Shown piece by piece: positions 35,059 to 45,415 of a stretch of 64,000 nt of DNA; within the stretch, counting starts at the first letter, position 1; the number at the start of each line of letters is the position of its first letter. The notes under the pieces are model-generated. The model ran no database searches, was not told where the DNA came from, and saw nothing but the letters and a program-made list of their open reading frames with translations. The position numbers and the translations under genes are program-made. This DNA is from Paraburkholderia sp. PGU19 (GTDB lineage Bacteria; Pseudomonadota; Gammaproteobacteria; Burkholderiales; Burkholderiaceae), in NCBI RefSeq assembly GCF_013426915.1, contig NZ_AP023179.1, forward strand, positions 1,178,001 to 1,242,000, written 5' to 3'.

Positions 35059-37932
35059 TCAGGCAGGCAAACGCGACAGTTGTGCCATCAGCTTGCCAAT
35101 CGTGGTCTGGTATTCTGCCAGCCTTTTCTGCTCCTGCTCAACGACCGCCGGCGGTGCTTTTGCAACAAAACTCTCGTTCTGCAGCTTGGCGTTACATTTC
35201 GAAACTTCTCCGTTCAGTCTCGCAATCTCTTTTGACAGGCGCTCGCGCTCTGCGGCAACGTCGATCTCCACCTTCAGCACGAGCTTGTCCGTCCCTACGA
35301 TAGCAATCGGCGCGCCATGTGCCTGCGCATCTAGTGTCGCTTCGTCGGCGATGATCTGCACTTCGGACAAACGCGCCAACGCCTGCGCGTAAGGTGCAAA
35401 CGACGCCAGACGCTCCGCGTTGCCCGTCACCAGCAGCGGCACCTTCGTCGCCGGCGACAGATTCATCTCGCCGCGCAGGTTCCGGCACGCGTCGATCACG
35501 GCTTTCAGATCGGCGGCCCATTGTTCGGCCGATTCGTCGATCTTGCCCGGCTCGGCGATCGGGTAAGGCTGCGTCATGATCGACGCTTCGCCTTCCGCAC
35601 GGCCTTCCGGATACTTCGCCGCGAGCGGCGCTACCTTTTGCCACAACGCTTCCGTAATGAAAGGAATCACGGGATGCGCGAGACGCAGCACCGTTTCGAG
35701 CACGCGCAACAGCGTGCGGCGCGTGGCGCGCTGCTGCTCGGGCGTGCCCGTCTGGATCTGCACCTTCGCCAGTTCGAGATACCAGTCACAGTATTCGTCC
35801 CACACGAACTTGTATAGGGCGTTCGCCACATTGTCGAAACGATAGTCGGCAAAGCCCTTTTCGACATCGGCTTCGACGCGCTGAAGCAGCGACACGATCC
35901 AGCGGTCGGCCTGCGAGAAGTCCGTGTAGCCGCCGGGGCCGCAATCGCCCGGTTGGCACGCGCCCGGCTTCGAGAAGCCGCAGTCGTGGCCTTCGCAGTT
36001 CATCAGCACGAAGCGCGTCGCGTTCCACAGCTTGTTGCAGAAGTTGCGATAGCCTTCGCAGCGCGCCAGGTCGAAGTTGACGTTGCGGCCAAGTGTTGCC
36101 ATCGACGCCATCGTGAAGCGCAGCGCATCCGTGCCGAACGCGGGAATGCCGTCGGGGAATTCCTTGCGCGTCTTCTTTTCGATCGTCGCGGCCTGTTTCG
36201 GATTCATCAGGCCCGTGGTGCGCTTCGCAACGAGCGCATCGAGGTCGATACCGTCGACGATATCGATCGGGTCGAGCGTGTTGCCCTTGCTCTTCGACAT
36301 CTTCTGGCCTTCGGCATCGCGCACCAGACCGTGCACGTAGACGGTGTCGAACGGCACCTTGCCGGTGAAGTGCGTGGTCATCATGACCATGCGCGCGACC
36401 CAGAAGAAGATGATGTCGAAGCCCGTCACCAGCACCGACGACGGCAGGAAAGCCTTCAGTTCCGGTGTCTCGTTCGGCCAGCCGATCGACGAGAAGGGCA
36501 CCAGCGCTGACGAGAACCACGTGTCGAGCACGTCTTCATCGCGCTTCAATGCGCCCTTGTAGCCTTGCGCGTCAGCTTTTGCGCGCGCGTCTTCTTCCGT
36601 CTTCGCGACAAAGATTTCGCCGTTCTCGCCGTACCACGCGGGAATCTGATGGCCCCACCACAATTGACGCGAGATACACCAGTCCTGGATGTTCTCGAGC
36701 CACTGGTAGTACGTGGTCGTCCAGTTTTCCGGCACGAATTTGATTTCGCCACTGCGCACCACGTCGAGCGCCGTTTCGGCGATCGACTTGCCCGGATTGA
36801 ACGTGCCTTCAGGTGCCGGCTTGCTCATCGCGACGAACCACTGGTCGGTCAGCATTGGCTCGATCACCACGCCCGTGCGGTCGCCGCGCGGCACCATCAG
36901 CTTGTGCGGCTTGACGGATTCGAGCAGCCCGAGCGCTTCCAGATCCGCGACGACCTGCTTGCGCGCCGCGAAGCGGTCCATGCCGCGATATTTTTCGGGC
37001 GCGTTGTCGTTGATCTTCGCGTCGAGCGTGAGGATTTCGATCTGCGGCAGCTTGTGGCGCTGGCCGACCTGATAGTCGTTGAAATCGTGCGCGGGCGTGA
37101 CCTTCACGACGCCGGTGCCGAATTCGCGGTCCACGTAGTCGTCGGCGATGATGGGGATTTCGCGGTCCGTGAGCGGCAGCTTGACGGTCTTGCCGATCAG
37201 ATGCGCGTAGCGCTCGTCTTCCGGATGAACCATCGCGGCGACGTCGCCGAGCATGGTTTCAGGGCGCGTCGTGGCCACCGTCAGATGGCCTGAGCCGTCC
37301 GCGAGCGGGTACTGGATGTGCCACAGGTGGCCGTTTTCTTCCTCGCTGACCACTTCGAGATCGGACACGGCCGTGAGCAGCACCGGGTCCCAGTTCACGA
37401 GGCGCTTGCCGCGATAGATCAGACCCTGTTCATACAGGCGCACGAACACGTCGCGCACGGCGGCCGACATCTTGTCGTCCATCGTGAAATATTCGCGCGA
37501 CCAGTCGATCGATGCGCCCAGACGCCGCACCTGGCCCGTAATGGTCGAGCCGGACTGCTGCTTCCATTCCCACACGCGTTCGGTGAACTTTTCGCGACCG
37601 AGGTCGTGGCGCGAGACGCCCTGCGCGTCCAGCTGACGCTCGACGACGATCTGCGTCGCGATGCCCGCGTGGTCCGTGCCCGGCACCCACAGCGTGTTTT
37701 CGCCGAGCATCCGGTGATAGCGCGTCAGGCCGTCCATGATCGTCTGGTTGAACGCGTGGCCCATGTGCAGCGTGCCCGTGACGTTGGGCGGCGGCAACTG
37801 GATCGAGAAATTCTTGCGGCCGGGCTCCATGGTCGGAGCGGCGTAGCCGCGTTTTTCCCATTCGGGGCCCCATTGGGCCTCGATCGTCTGCGGCTCGAAA
37901 CTCTTGGCCAGCGTGCTGTCGCTTGTCGTCAT
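35059..37932 (-). CDS. valS: Valyl-tRNA synthetase
   Basis: A class I synthetase of 957 residues that charges and proofreads tRNA-Val. The HIGH motif is in [15 protein letters not shown] near residue 50 and KMSKS is in [14 protein letters not shown]. The editing domain has [18 protein letters not shown]. The C-terminal region includes the anticodon domain and the coiled-coil arm ([20 protein letters not shown]) seen in all ValRS. The start at 37932 ([10 protein letters not shown]) lacks a strong ribosome binding site; a TTG at 37938 is a poorer choice. The length is normal. Confidence 0.98.
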   Translation of the reverse strand: MTTSDSTLAKSFEPQTIEAQWGPEWEKRGYAAPTMEPGRKNFSIQLPPPNVTGTLHMGHAFNQTIMDGLTRYHRMLGENTLWVPGTDHAGIATQIVVERQLDAQGVSRHDLGREKFTERVWEWKQQSGSTITGQVRRLGASIDWSREYFTMDDKMSAAVRDVFVRLYEQGLIYRGKRLVNWDPVLLTAVSDLEVVSEEENGHLWHIQYPLADGSGHLTVATTRPETMLGDVAAMVHPEDERYAHLIGKTVKLPLTDREIPIIADDYVDREFGTGVVKVTPAHDFNDYQVGQRHKLPQIEILTLDAKINDNAPEKYRGMDRFAARKQVVADLEALGLLESVKPHKLMVPRGDRTGVVIEPMLTDQWFVAMSKPAPEGTFNPGKSIAETALDVVRSGEIKFVPENWTTTYYQWLENIQDWCISRQLWWGHQIPAWYGENGEIFVAKTEEDARAKADAQGYKGALKRDEDVLDTWFSSALVPFSSIGWPNETPELKAFLPSSVLVTGFDIIFFWVARMVMMTTHFTGKVPFDTVYVHGLVRDAEGQKMSKSKGNTLDPIDIVDGIDLDALVAKRTTGLMNPKQAATIEKKTRKEFPDGIPAFGTDALRFTMASMATLGRNVNFDLARCEGYRNFCNKLWNATRFVLMNCEGHDCGFSKPGACQPGDCGPGGYTDFSQADRWIVSLLQRVEADVEKGFADYRFDNVANALYKFVWDEYCDWYLELAKVQIQTGTPEQQRATRRTLLRVLETVLRLAHPVIPFITEALWQKVAPLAAKYPEGRAEGEASIMTQPYPIAEPGKIDESAEQWAADLKAVIDACRNLRGEMNLSPATKVPLLVTGNAERLASFAPYAQALARLSEVQIIADEATLDAQAHGAPIAIVGTDKLVLKVEIDVAAERERLSKEIARLNGEVSKCNAKLQNESFVAKAPPAVVEQEQKRLAEYQTTIGKLMAQLSRLPA

Positions 37933-38088
37933 CGTCAAAATCTGCCGGAAAATGCGTGGAAAGATGCCTGAAACCTTGAATTATAAAGGGATGCGGCAGC
38001 GGCGGGCCGCGCTAGCCTGCGCGCGGGCGCGTGCGGCTGTGGAATCGGAGGTGGAAATCGCGCGGCGGGCAGCGCTGCCCTGCGGTCT

Positions 38089-38094
38089 TATAAT
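38089..38094 (+). promoter_or_regulatory. Probable -10 box of the uvrD-mtnN promoter
   Basis: A perfect TATAAT lies 42 bp before the uvrD start in the divergent valS-uvrD gap. No clear -35 hexamer is seen at the usual spacing. Confidence 0.45.
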
Positions 38095-38135
38095 GACGGA
38101 CCACCCGCCGCAACCGTAGTCTCTTCTCGTCATCC

Positions 38136-40502
38136 ATGCCCGAACTGCTCGCGAACCTGAACCCCGAACAACACGCCGCCGTCACGCTGCCGAACGAACC
38201 GGCGCTCATTCTGGCGGGCGCAGGCAGCGGCAAGACGCGCGTGCTGATCACGCGGATCGCATGGCTGATCCAGCAAGGCCTGGCATCCCCGCCGACCATT
38301 CTCGGCGTCACCTTCACGAACAAGGCCGCGCGCGAAATGATGTCGCGCCTGTCGGCGCTGCTGCCCATCGACACGCGCGGCATGTGGATCGGCACGTTCC
38401 ACGGCCTGTGCAACCGGATGCTGCGCGCGCATTTCCGCGACGCCGGTCTGCCGCAGACGTTCCAGATTCTCGATACGGCGGATCAGCTTTCCGCGATCAA
38501 GCGCCTGATGAAGGGCCTGAATATCGACGACGAGAAATATCCGGCGAAGAACCTGCAGTACTTCATCAACAACGCGAAGGAGCAGGGGCTGCGGGCGAAA
38601 GACGTCGACGCGTCCGACAACTTCAACCGCAAGTTCGTCGAACTGTACGAAGCATACGACCAGCAATGCCAGCGCGAAGGCGTCGTCGATTTTCCGGAAC
38701 TGCTGCTGCGCTGCTACGAGCTGCTGTCATACAACCCGCCGCTGCGCGCGCATTACCAGGCGCGCTTCCGTCATATCCTCGTCGACGAGTTTCAGGACAC
38801 GAACAAGCTGCAATACGCGTGGCTGAAGCTGTTGGCGGGCGAGCACAACGCGATCTTCGCGGTCGGCGACGACGACCAGTCCATCTACGCGTTCCGCGGC
38901 GCGAATGTCGGCAACATGCGCGACTTCGAGCAGGAGTTCAAGGTTCGCAACCTGATCAAGCTCGAACAGAATTACCGCTCGCACGGCCATATTCTCGATG
39001 CCGCGAATCATCTGATCGCGAACAATTCGCGGCGCCTGGGCAAGAACCTGCGTACCGACGCGGGCCACGGCGAGCCGGTGCGCGTCTACGAGGCGGCCAC
39101 GGATTCGCAGGAAGCCGGCTGGATCGTCGAAGAAATTCGTGCGCTGATCAGCACGGGCGCGTCGCGCAGTGAGATCGCGGTGCTGTACCGGAGCAACGCG
39201 CAATCGCGGACGATCGAACATACGCTCGTGAACGCGGGCATTCCGTATCGCGTGTATGGCGGGTTGCGCTTCTTCGAGCGTCAGGAAGTGAAGCACGCGC
39301 TCGCGTATCTGCGCCTGATCGACAATCCGAACGACGACACGGCGTTCGCTCGCGTCGTCAATTTCCCGACGCGCGGCATCGGCGCGCGCTCGATCGAACA
39401 GCTGGCGGACGCGGCACGCCTGTACAACACGTCGATGGCGGTGGCGATTCCGTACGTGACGGGCAAGGCGGGCACGAGCCTCGGCGGGTTCGCGAACCTG
39501 ATCGCGAAGATGCGCGCCGAAACCGCGCAGATGAGCCTGCCCGAAACGGTCGAATACGTGGTGCGCGCAAGCGGCCTGTCCGAGTTCTATCAGAACGAGC
39601 GCGAAGGCCAGGACCGGCTAGAGAACTTGCAGGAACTGGTGAACGCGGCGACGGCTTTCGTCAGTGAAGAAGGTTACGGCCTCGACACGCCCGCGCGCTC
39701 GATTCCGTTGCGCCCGGGCGCGACGGCGGCGCCCGAACTGGTCGTTGCGACTGAAGATTCTGGCGTCGACGTGCTCGATGCCGCGAGTCCCGCCGATCCG
39801 GCGCAAAACCCGGACACGATGACGCCGCTTGCGGGCTTCCTGTCGCACGCATCGCTGGAAGCGGGCGACAACCAGGCGCAGGCCGGCCAGGAGGCCGTGC
39901 AGCTGATGACGGTGCACGCGGCGAAGGGCCTCGAATTCACGGCGGTGTTCATCACCGGCCTCGAAGAAGGGCTGTTCCCGCACGAGAACAGCGCGATGGA
40001 AACGGATGGCCTCGAAGAAGAGCGACGCCTGATGTACGTCGCGATTACGCGCGCGAAGGAGCGGCTGTATCTGTCGTTTGCGCAGAGCCGGATGCTGCAT
40101 GGCCAGACGCGCTACAACATCCGCTCGCGGTTCTTCGACGAATTGCCGCAGGAAACGCTCAAGTGGCTCACGCCGAAAGTCGAAGCGGGCGCGCGTTGGG
40201 GCGGCCGGTCCGATAACGCGGGCTGGGGCCGCGACTGGTTCTCGCGGCCGGACCGTCAGCAGGGTTATGGCGGCGGCGCATCGACGGTGGCGAGCGCGCC
40301 TTTGCCCGCGTTCGCGAACGAGCAGCGCGCGGCGGACACGGGCTTCCGCGTCGGCCAGCAGGTATTCCACACGAAGTTCGGCGAAGGCACGGTTACCGCA
40401 CTCGAAGGCGGCGGCGCCGACGCCAAGGCGCAGGTCAAGTTCAAGCGCCACGGCGAGAAATGGCTCGCGCTGGCCGTCGCAAAACTGCAGGCGGTCGAAT
40501 GA
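38136..40502 (+). CDS. uvrD: UvrD/PcrA-family DNA helicase
   Basis: A 788-residue superfamily 1A 3'-5' helicase for nucleotide excision and mismatch repair. The opening LNPEQHAAVTLPNEP is the Q-motif region. Walker A is AGAGSGKTRVL, motif II is LVDEFQDTN, motif III is DDDQSIYAFRGAN, and motif V includes LMTVHAAKGLEF. YVAITRAKERLYLS is motif VI. The C-terminus (GQQVFHTKFGEGTVTALEG onward) is the Tudor-like RNA-polymerase contact domain of UvrD/PcrA, which separates it from Rep. The stop overlaps the mtnN start (ATGA). Confidence 0.93.
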   Translation: MPELLANLNPEQHAAVTLPNEPALILAGAGSGKTRVLITRIAWLIQQGLASPPTILGVTFTNKAAREMMSRLSALLPIDTRGMWIGTFHGLCNRMLRAHFRDAGLPQTFQILDTADQLSAIKRLMKGLNIDDEKYPAKNLQYFINNAKEQGLRAKDVDASDNFNRKFVELYEAYDQQCQREGVVDFPELLLRCYELLSYNPPLRAHYQARFRHILVDEFQDTNKLQYAWLKLLAGEHNAIFAVGDDDQSIYAFRGANVGNMRDFEQEFKVRNLIKLEQNYRSHGHILDAANHLIANNSRRLGKNLRTDAGHGEPVRVYEAATDSQEAGWIVEEIRALISTGASRSEIAVLYRSNAQSRTIEHTLVNAGIPYRVYGGLRFFERQEVKHALAYLRLIDNPNDDTAFARVVNFPTRGIGARSIEQLADAARLYNTSMAVAIPYVTGKAGTSLGGFANLIAKMRAETAQMSLPETVEYVVRASGLSEFYQNEREGQDRLENLQELVNAATAFVSEEGYGLDTPARSIPLRPGATAAPELVVATEDSGVDVLDAASPADPAQNPDTMTPLAGFLSHASLEAGDNQAQAGQEAVQLMTVHAAKGLEFTAVFITGLEEGLFPHENSAMETDGLEEERRLMYVAITRAKERLYLSFAQSRMLHGQTRYNIRSRFFDELPQETLKWLTPKVEAGARWGGRSDNAGWGRDWFSRPDRQQGYGGGASTVASAPLPAFANEQRAADTGFRVGQQVFHTKFGEGTVTALEGGGADAKAQVKFKRHGEKWLALAVAKLQAVE

Positions 40503-41287
40503 GCGCGCTGCCGTCCGAAGCGACGATTCCGCGCCGTCCACTCGGCGTGATGGCGGCGCTGCCCGAGGAACTCGGCGATCTCGTCGCGGCGATGCGCGCT
40601 GAGGGCGCAGTTGAGACGATCACGCACGGCAAACGCGACTATCACATCGGCACGGTACACGGCGCGCCGTGCGTCGTGACGCTGGGACGCGTCGGCAAGG
40701 TCGCGGCGGCGGCGACCGTGAGCGCGCTGATACATGCGTTCGATGTCGAGGCAGTGGTGTTTACGGGCGTTGCGGGTGGTGTCGGGCCGACGGTGCGAAT
40801 CGGCGATATCGTCGTGGCCGAAACGTTGATGCAGCATGATCTGGACGCGTCGCCGCTATTTCCTCGCTTCGAAGTGCCGCTGCTCGGCATCTCGCGCTTT
40901 GCCGCCGACGCGCCGTTGACGGCCGCGTTGGTCGGCGCGTGCGAGCGTTTCGTCGAAGAAGAGGGCGAGGCGCTGTCGCAGCGCTTTCTGACGGAGGCTG
41001 TGCCGACGGTGCACCGTGGCCTGATCATCAGCGGCGACCAGTTCGTGGCGAGCGCGACATCCGTCGATCTGTTGCGCGCCGCGTTGCCCGATGCGCTTGC
41101 CGTCGAAATGGAAGGCGCGGCGATCGCGCAAGTGTGCTACGAGTACGGCGTGCCCTGCGCGATCGTGCGGACCATTTCCGATACGGCGGACGCGCATGCG
41201 CCCGCTTCGTTCGTCACGTTTTTGACCGAGCTGGCGGGCACGTATTCGAGCGGGATTCTCAGGCGGTTTTTGTCGGTGCGCGGTTGA
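40499..41287 (+). CDS. mtnN: 5'-methylthioadenosine/S-adenosylhomocysteine nucleosidase
   Basis: A 262-residue member of the PNP/UDP phosphorylase superfamily that cleaves adenine from MTA and SAH, recycling products of SAM use. GVMAALPEELGDLVAAM is the N-terminal strand with the catalytic Glu. VVFTGVAGGVGPTVRIGDIVV and ALAVEMEGAAIAQVCYEYGV (ribose-binding MEGA block) are diagnostic, and VRTISDTAD holds the catalytic Asp. About 15 extra N-terminal residues precede the core. The ATG overlaps the uvrD stop, an unusual coupling of a repair helicase with SAM salvage. It is convergent with prpE. Confidence 0.92.
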   Translation: MSALPSEATIPRRPLGVMAALPEELGDLVAAMRAEGAVETITHGKRDYHIGTVHGAPCVVTLGRVGKVAAAATVSALIHAFDVEAVVFTGVAGGVGPTVRIGDIVVAETLMQHDLDASPLFPRFEVPLLGISRFAADAPLTAALVGACERFVEEEGEALSQRFLTEAVPTVHRGLIISGDQFVASATSVDLLRAALPDALAVEMEGAAIAQVCYEYGVPCAIVRTISDTADAHAPASFVTFLTELAGTYSSGILRRFLSVRG

Positions 41288-41311
41288 GACGCGCGCCTTT
41301 TTTCACGCGAC

Positions 41312-43219
41312 TTACTTCGCGCTGAACGCGGCGGCGACGGCATCGCGGATCTGCTGCAATGCCGACGGGTCTTCGATAGTCGGCAGATCGCCGGGGTCGC
41401 GGCCTTCGGCGAGCGCCGCGATCGCGCGGCGCAACAGCTTGCCGGAGCGCGTCTTCGGCAGCATCGACACCAGCACGACATGGGCGGGCCGCGCGATCGC
41501 GCCGAGATGGCGATCCACGGTCGCGCACAGTTCGGCGGAGAGTTTTACACGGGCTTCATCGGACTCGTAAGCGCCCGCGTCGCGCACGACGACGAACGCC
41601 ACGGCTGCCTGTCCTTTCACCTGATCCGTCACGCCGACCACGGCGACTTCCGCGACGGCCTTGTGCGCCGACAGCGCCTCTTCGATTTCGCGCGTGCCGA
41701 GGCGATGGCCCGCGACATTGATCACGTCGTCGGTGCGGCCGAGGATCGTCACGTAGCCGTCTTCGTCCTGAATGCCCCAGTCGAATGTCGAATAGAGTTG
41801 CTGGTTCGGCACGCTTTCCCAATACGTTTTGACGAAGCGTTTATCGTCGCCCCACACGGTCGACATGCAGCCCGGCGGCAACGGATAGCCGAGCGTGATG
41901 ACGCCTTTTTCGCCGGGCGCGCACGGCTCGCCCGTGTGCTCGTTGCGCAGCGTCAGGTCGTAGCCGTAGCAGGGCACACCCGGTGAACCGAGCTTTTGCG
42001 GCAGCGCTTCGACACCGCGTTGGATCGCGAGAATCGGCCAGCCGGTTTCCGTCTGCCAGAAGTTGTCGACGACGGGCTTGCCGAGCGCATCGGTGATCCA
42101 CGAAGCCGTGGGCTCGTCGAGCGGTTCGCCCGCCAGGAAGAGCGTACGCAGGCTCGACAGATCGGCCTGTTTCAGAAGCGCGGGGTCCTGTTTCTTCAGC
42201 ACACGGATGGCCGTCGGCGCCGTGAACATCAGATTGATCTTGTGCTGCTCGACGAGCCGCCACCAGATGCCGCCGTCGGGGCGGATCGGGGTGCCTTCGT
42301 ACATCACAGTGGTGAGGCCCGCGATCAGCGGCGCGTAGACGATGTAACTGTGGCCGACCACCCAGCCGACATCGGACGCGGTGAACATCGTGTCGCCCGC
42401 CTTGCCCTGGAAGATGTATTCCATCGATGCCGCGAGCGCGACCGCATAGCCGCCGACATCGCGCTGCACGCCTTTCGGCTTGCCCGTCGTGCCGGACGTA
42501 TAGAGCACGTACGAAGGTTCCGTCGATTCGAGCCATTCGCATTGCACGTGCGCGTCGAAAAATTGCTCGCGCAGGGGCTCGTAGGCGACGAGATACGGTG
42601 CGGTCAGGCGCTCGGGCGCCAGTTGGCGGTCGATCAGCAGCACCTTTGGCGTATTGTGCGTCGCGCGCGATAGCGCTTCGTCGACGAGCGGCGTGTAGTC
42701 GATCACTTTGCCGGCGCGCGCGCCGGCGTCGGCTGTGACGATCAGCGCGGGTTTTGCGTCGTCGATGCGCGCGGCGAGATTCGGCGCGGCGAAGCCCCCG
42801 AACACCACCGAGTGGATCGCGCCCAGGCGCGCGCATGCGAGCATTGCGAATACCGCTTCGGGGATCATCGGGAGATAGATCAGCACGCGGTCGCTGCGCC
42901 TGACGCCGAGCGAGCGCATCACGGCCGCCATCCGGTTCACTTCGGCGTGCAGCTCGGCATAGGTGTAGCGGCGCTCGATGCCCGTTTCCGTCGATACGTA
43001 GACGAGCGCGTTCTGTTGTGCGCGCTGCGCGAGATGGCGGTCCACCGCGTTGTGGCAAAGGTTCGTTTTGCCGCCGACGAACCAGCGTGCGAAGGGCGGG
43101 TTCGAGCGGTCGAGGACAGTATCGAATGGCGTTTGCCAGTGGATGCGGTTGGCCTCTTCGCGCCAGAATTCTTCGGGGGATTCGATTGAGTGGCGATGGA
43201 ACTCGCGGTAAGTGGTCAT
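41312..43219 (-). CDS. prpE: Propionate/acetate--CoA ligase
   Basis: A 635-residue AMP-forming acyl-CoA synthetase. The ATP-binding motif is YVLYTSGTTGKPKGVQRDVG, the adenylate-binding stretch is VDNFWQTETGWPI, and the hinge is FDWGIQDEDGYVTILGRTDD. PKTRSGKLLRRAI near the C-terminus holds the lysine required for adenylation and subject to acetylation in the family. The start RHSIESPEEFWREEA and the overall sequence resemble PrpE more than Acs. It would activate propionate (or acetate) to the CoA ester. AGAGGAA precedes the ATG. It is not beside other methylcitrate-cycle genes. Confidence 0.88.
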   Translation of the reverse strand: MTTYREFHRHSIESPEEFWREEANRIHWQTPFDTVLDRSNPPFARWFVGGKTNLCHNAVDRHLAQRAQQNALVYVSTETGIERRYTYAELHAEVNRMAAVMRSLGVRRSDRVLIYLPMIPEAVFAMLACARLGAIHSVVFGGFAAPNLAARIDDAKPALIVTADAGARAGKVIDYTPLVDEALSRATHNTPKVLLIDRQLAPERLTAPYLVAYEPLREQFFDAHVQCEWLESTEPSYVLYTSGTTGKPKGVQRDVGGYAVALAASMEYIFQGKAGDTMFTASDVGWVVGHSYIVYAPLIAGLTTVMYEGTPIRPDGGIWWRLVEQHKINLMFTAPTAIRVLKKQDPALLKQADLSSLRTLFLAGEPLDEPTASWITDALGKPVVDNFWQTETGWPILAIQRGVEALPQKLGSPGVPCYGYDLTLRNEHTGEPCAPGEKGVITLGYPLPPGCMSTVWGDDKRFVKTYWESVPNQQLYSTFDWGIQDEDGYVTILGRTDDVINVAGHRLGTREIEEALSAHKAVAEVAVVGVTDQVKGQAAVAFVVVRDAGAYESDEARVKLSAELCATVDRHLGAIARPAHVVLVSMLPKTRSGKLLRRAIAALAEGRDPGDLPTIEDPSALQQIRDAVAAAFSAK

Positions 43220-43312
43220 TGGGCGTGGTTCCTCTTGGATATGGCTTTTCGCTGGCGCGGGGGTTTGCACAGGATAGTGCAGGGGGGTGTTGTCGGCAAC
43301 GCGGGTAGACCA

Positions 43313-43350
43313 GGGGTTTGGTTTTGGGTTTGGGTTTGGGTTTGGTTTTG
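43313..43350. repeat. Short GGGTTT-type tandem repeat upstream of prpE
   Basis: About six imperfect hexamer units (GGGTTT/GGTTTT) lie about 95-130 bp before the prpE start and run straight into the left end of repeat copy 3. Slippage in such a run could alter promoter spacing, but no promoter element has been placed here. Confidence 0.6.
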
Positions 43351-44164
43351 TCTGCGACGCTGGGTGGTTTGCTCTGGCGCGCGCTGGGCTGGTTTGCTTG
43401 TCTGAGTTGGCAGCCGCGTTATGACTTTTCGCTGCGCTGGCATCCGCGCTTTGCCTTCGTGCTTCACGCGTTGCCCCTGTGCGGGGTGGCACCTACTTTT
43501 CTTTGCCGCCGCAAAGAAAAGTAGGCAAAAGAAAGCGGCTAACACCGCCAGCACTTGTTCTTATCCACGGGCCCCCAACGTCCCCACTCTTCGCACCGAA
43601 GTGCCCTGGTCGATGCTCGTTGCCAACGCCTTGAATGAGCGCCCCACCCGCTTCAAATGCTTTTGCACGGGCCAGCGGCAGCGAATGGTCTGCGCCGCCC
43701 AGGTGGCAAACTGTGTGTAGGTTATCGCGTCGTATAGGGTAGCGCTCTTACAGGGTGGAACGCGTGTGCTATCGGTCCGGAGTGAGGTGCGTGGAGTACT
43801 ACGGCCTACACACAGTTTGCCACCTGGGCGGCGGCGGAATATCTGGTGCGGCATGCTGCAACGCGGGTGCGTGAAGCGGGTGAGGCGCTCATTCAGAGCG
43901 TTGGCAACGGACGTGGGTCACGTGATTGCCGTGTGAAGTGAGGGACCGGTTGGGGGCCCTCAGGCAAGAAGAAATGTTGGCGGTGTGAGCCGCTTTCTTT
44001 TGCCTACTTTTCTTTGCGGCGGCAAAGAAAAGTAGGTGCCACCCCGCACAGGGGCGACGCGTGAAGCAGGCTAACGAATCGCGGATGCCAGCGCAAAGTC
44101 AAACACACCGAACCGCGACGCCTGAGGCACAAAGCCAAATCGCGGATGCGACCACAACGACAGG
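43349..44164. repeat. Nested inverted-repeat element, copy 3
   Basis: About 815 bp between two minus-strand genes: the start of prpE and the end of the fsr-like gene. It is the only copy not between convergent genes. The left end is TGTCTGCGACGC (43349-43360); the right terminus is decayed, so the end is approximate. The 32-nt hairpins are at 43493-43524 and 44004-44035. Inner repeats are at 43703-43720 and 43806-43823, with an 85-bp core in the orientation of copies 1 and 2. No credible gene is inside. Confidence 0.85.
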
Positions 44165-45415
44165 TCACGCCTTGACCTTCTTCCCCTCAACATCCGGCAA
44201 AAACACAGTCAAAATCCCGAGCAACGGCAAGAACGAGCACACCTTATACACATAGGCGATGCTAGTCGCGTCAGCCAGTTGCCCAAGCACGGCCGCGCCG
44301 ATCCCGCCAAGCCCAAAGGCAAACCCAAAAAACAACCCGGCAACCATCCCGACCTTACCAGGAATGAGTTCCTGCGCATAAACGAGAATCGCCGAAAACG
44401 CCGACGCCAGCACGATGCCGATAACGACAGTCAGCACCCCCGTCCAGAACAGATTCGCATAGGGCAGCAGCAACGTGAACGGCGCCACACCAAGAATCGA
44501 CACCCAGATCACATACTTGCGGCCAATCCGGTCACCAACCGGCCCACCGATCACGGTCCCCGCCGCGACAGCCGCGAGGAACACGAACAGATGCACCTGC
44601 GCTGCCTGCACAGGCAGATGGAACTTGTCGATCAGATAGAACGTGAAGTAGCTATTGATGCTGGTCAGATAAAAATACTTCGAGAACACCAGCAGCACGA
44701 GAATGCTCATCGCGAACGCGACCTTGCCACGCGGCAGCGCCGCATGCGCAACCTGCCCGGCGCGTGCCTTCTTCGTCGCGGGATGATGCTTGTACCAGCG
44801 GCTGATATAGGTGAGCACCAGAATCCCGACGAGCGCCGCCGCCGAAAACCACGCAATGCTGCGCTGGCCATGCGGAATCACGATCAGCGCCGCGAGCAGC
44901 GGCCCAAGCGACGAGCCGGCGTTGCCGCCCACCTGGAACAGCGACTGCGCAAGGCCATGCTTGCCGCCCGACGCCATGCGCGCCACGCGCGACGACTCCG
45001 GGTGAAACACCGACGACCCGCAGCCAACCAGCGCCGCCGCGATCAGCAGCACGCCAAAGCTCGGCGCCACCGACATCAGCAGCAGCCCCGACAGCGTAAA
45101 GCCCATGCCGACGGGCAGCGAGTAAGGCTTCGGATGCTTGTCCGTATAGATGCCGACCAGCGGCTGCAGCAGCGACGCCGTGATCTGATACGTCAGCGTA
45201 ATCAGGCCAATCTGCCCGAACGACAGCGAGAAGTTCGCCTTCAGCATCGGATAAATCGCAAGGATCAACGACTGGATCATGTCGTTCATCAGATGCGAGA
45301 AGCTGATTGCGCCAAGGATCGAATAGACGGTCTTTGCTTGCGGCCGGGGAGCGGCGGGAGCAGAAGCTGAAGCGGCGGCGCCAGCCAGGGCGCCTTTGTC
45401 GAGGCTGGTTTCCAT
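44165..45415 (-). CDS. fsr: Fosmidomycin-resistance (Fsr) type MFS transporter
   Basis: A 416-residue major facilitator with about 12 helices. A low-complexity Ala/Pro start (residues 5-27) precedes KTVYSILGAISFSHLMND, then IYPMLKANFSLSFGQIGLIT and LVGIYTDKHPKPYSLPVGMG, which are Fsr signatures. SSVFHPESSRVARMASGGKH follows. E. coli Fsr exports fosmidomycin; the natural substrate is unknown. The ribosome binding site is weak. Its stop abuts repeat copy 3. It is divergent from the chemotaxis receptor gene. Confidence 0.9.
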   Translation of the reverse strand: METSLDKGALAGAAASASAPAAPRPQAKTVYSILGAISFSHLMNDMIQSLILAIYPMLKANFSLSFGQIGLITLTYQITASLLQPLVGIYTDKHPKPYSLPVGMGFTLSGLLLMSVAPSFGVLLIAAALVGCGSSVFHPESSRVARMASGGKHGLAQSLFQVGGNAGSSLGPLLAALIVIPHGQRSIAWFSAAALVGILVLTYISRWYKHHPATKKARAGQVAHAALPRGKVAFAMSILVLLVFSKYFYLTSINSYFTFYLIDKFHLPVQAAQVHLFVFLAAVAAGTVIGGPVGDRIGRKYVIWVSILGVAPFTLLLPYANLFWTGVLTVVIGIVLASAFSAILVYAQELIPGKVGMVAGLFFGFAFGLGGIGAAVLGQLADATSIAYVYKVCSFLPLLGILTVFLPDVEGKKVKA

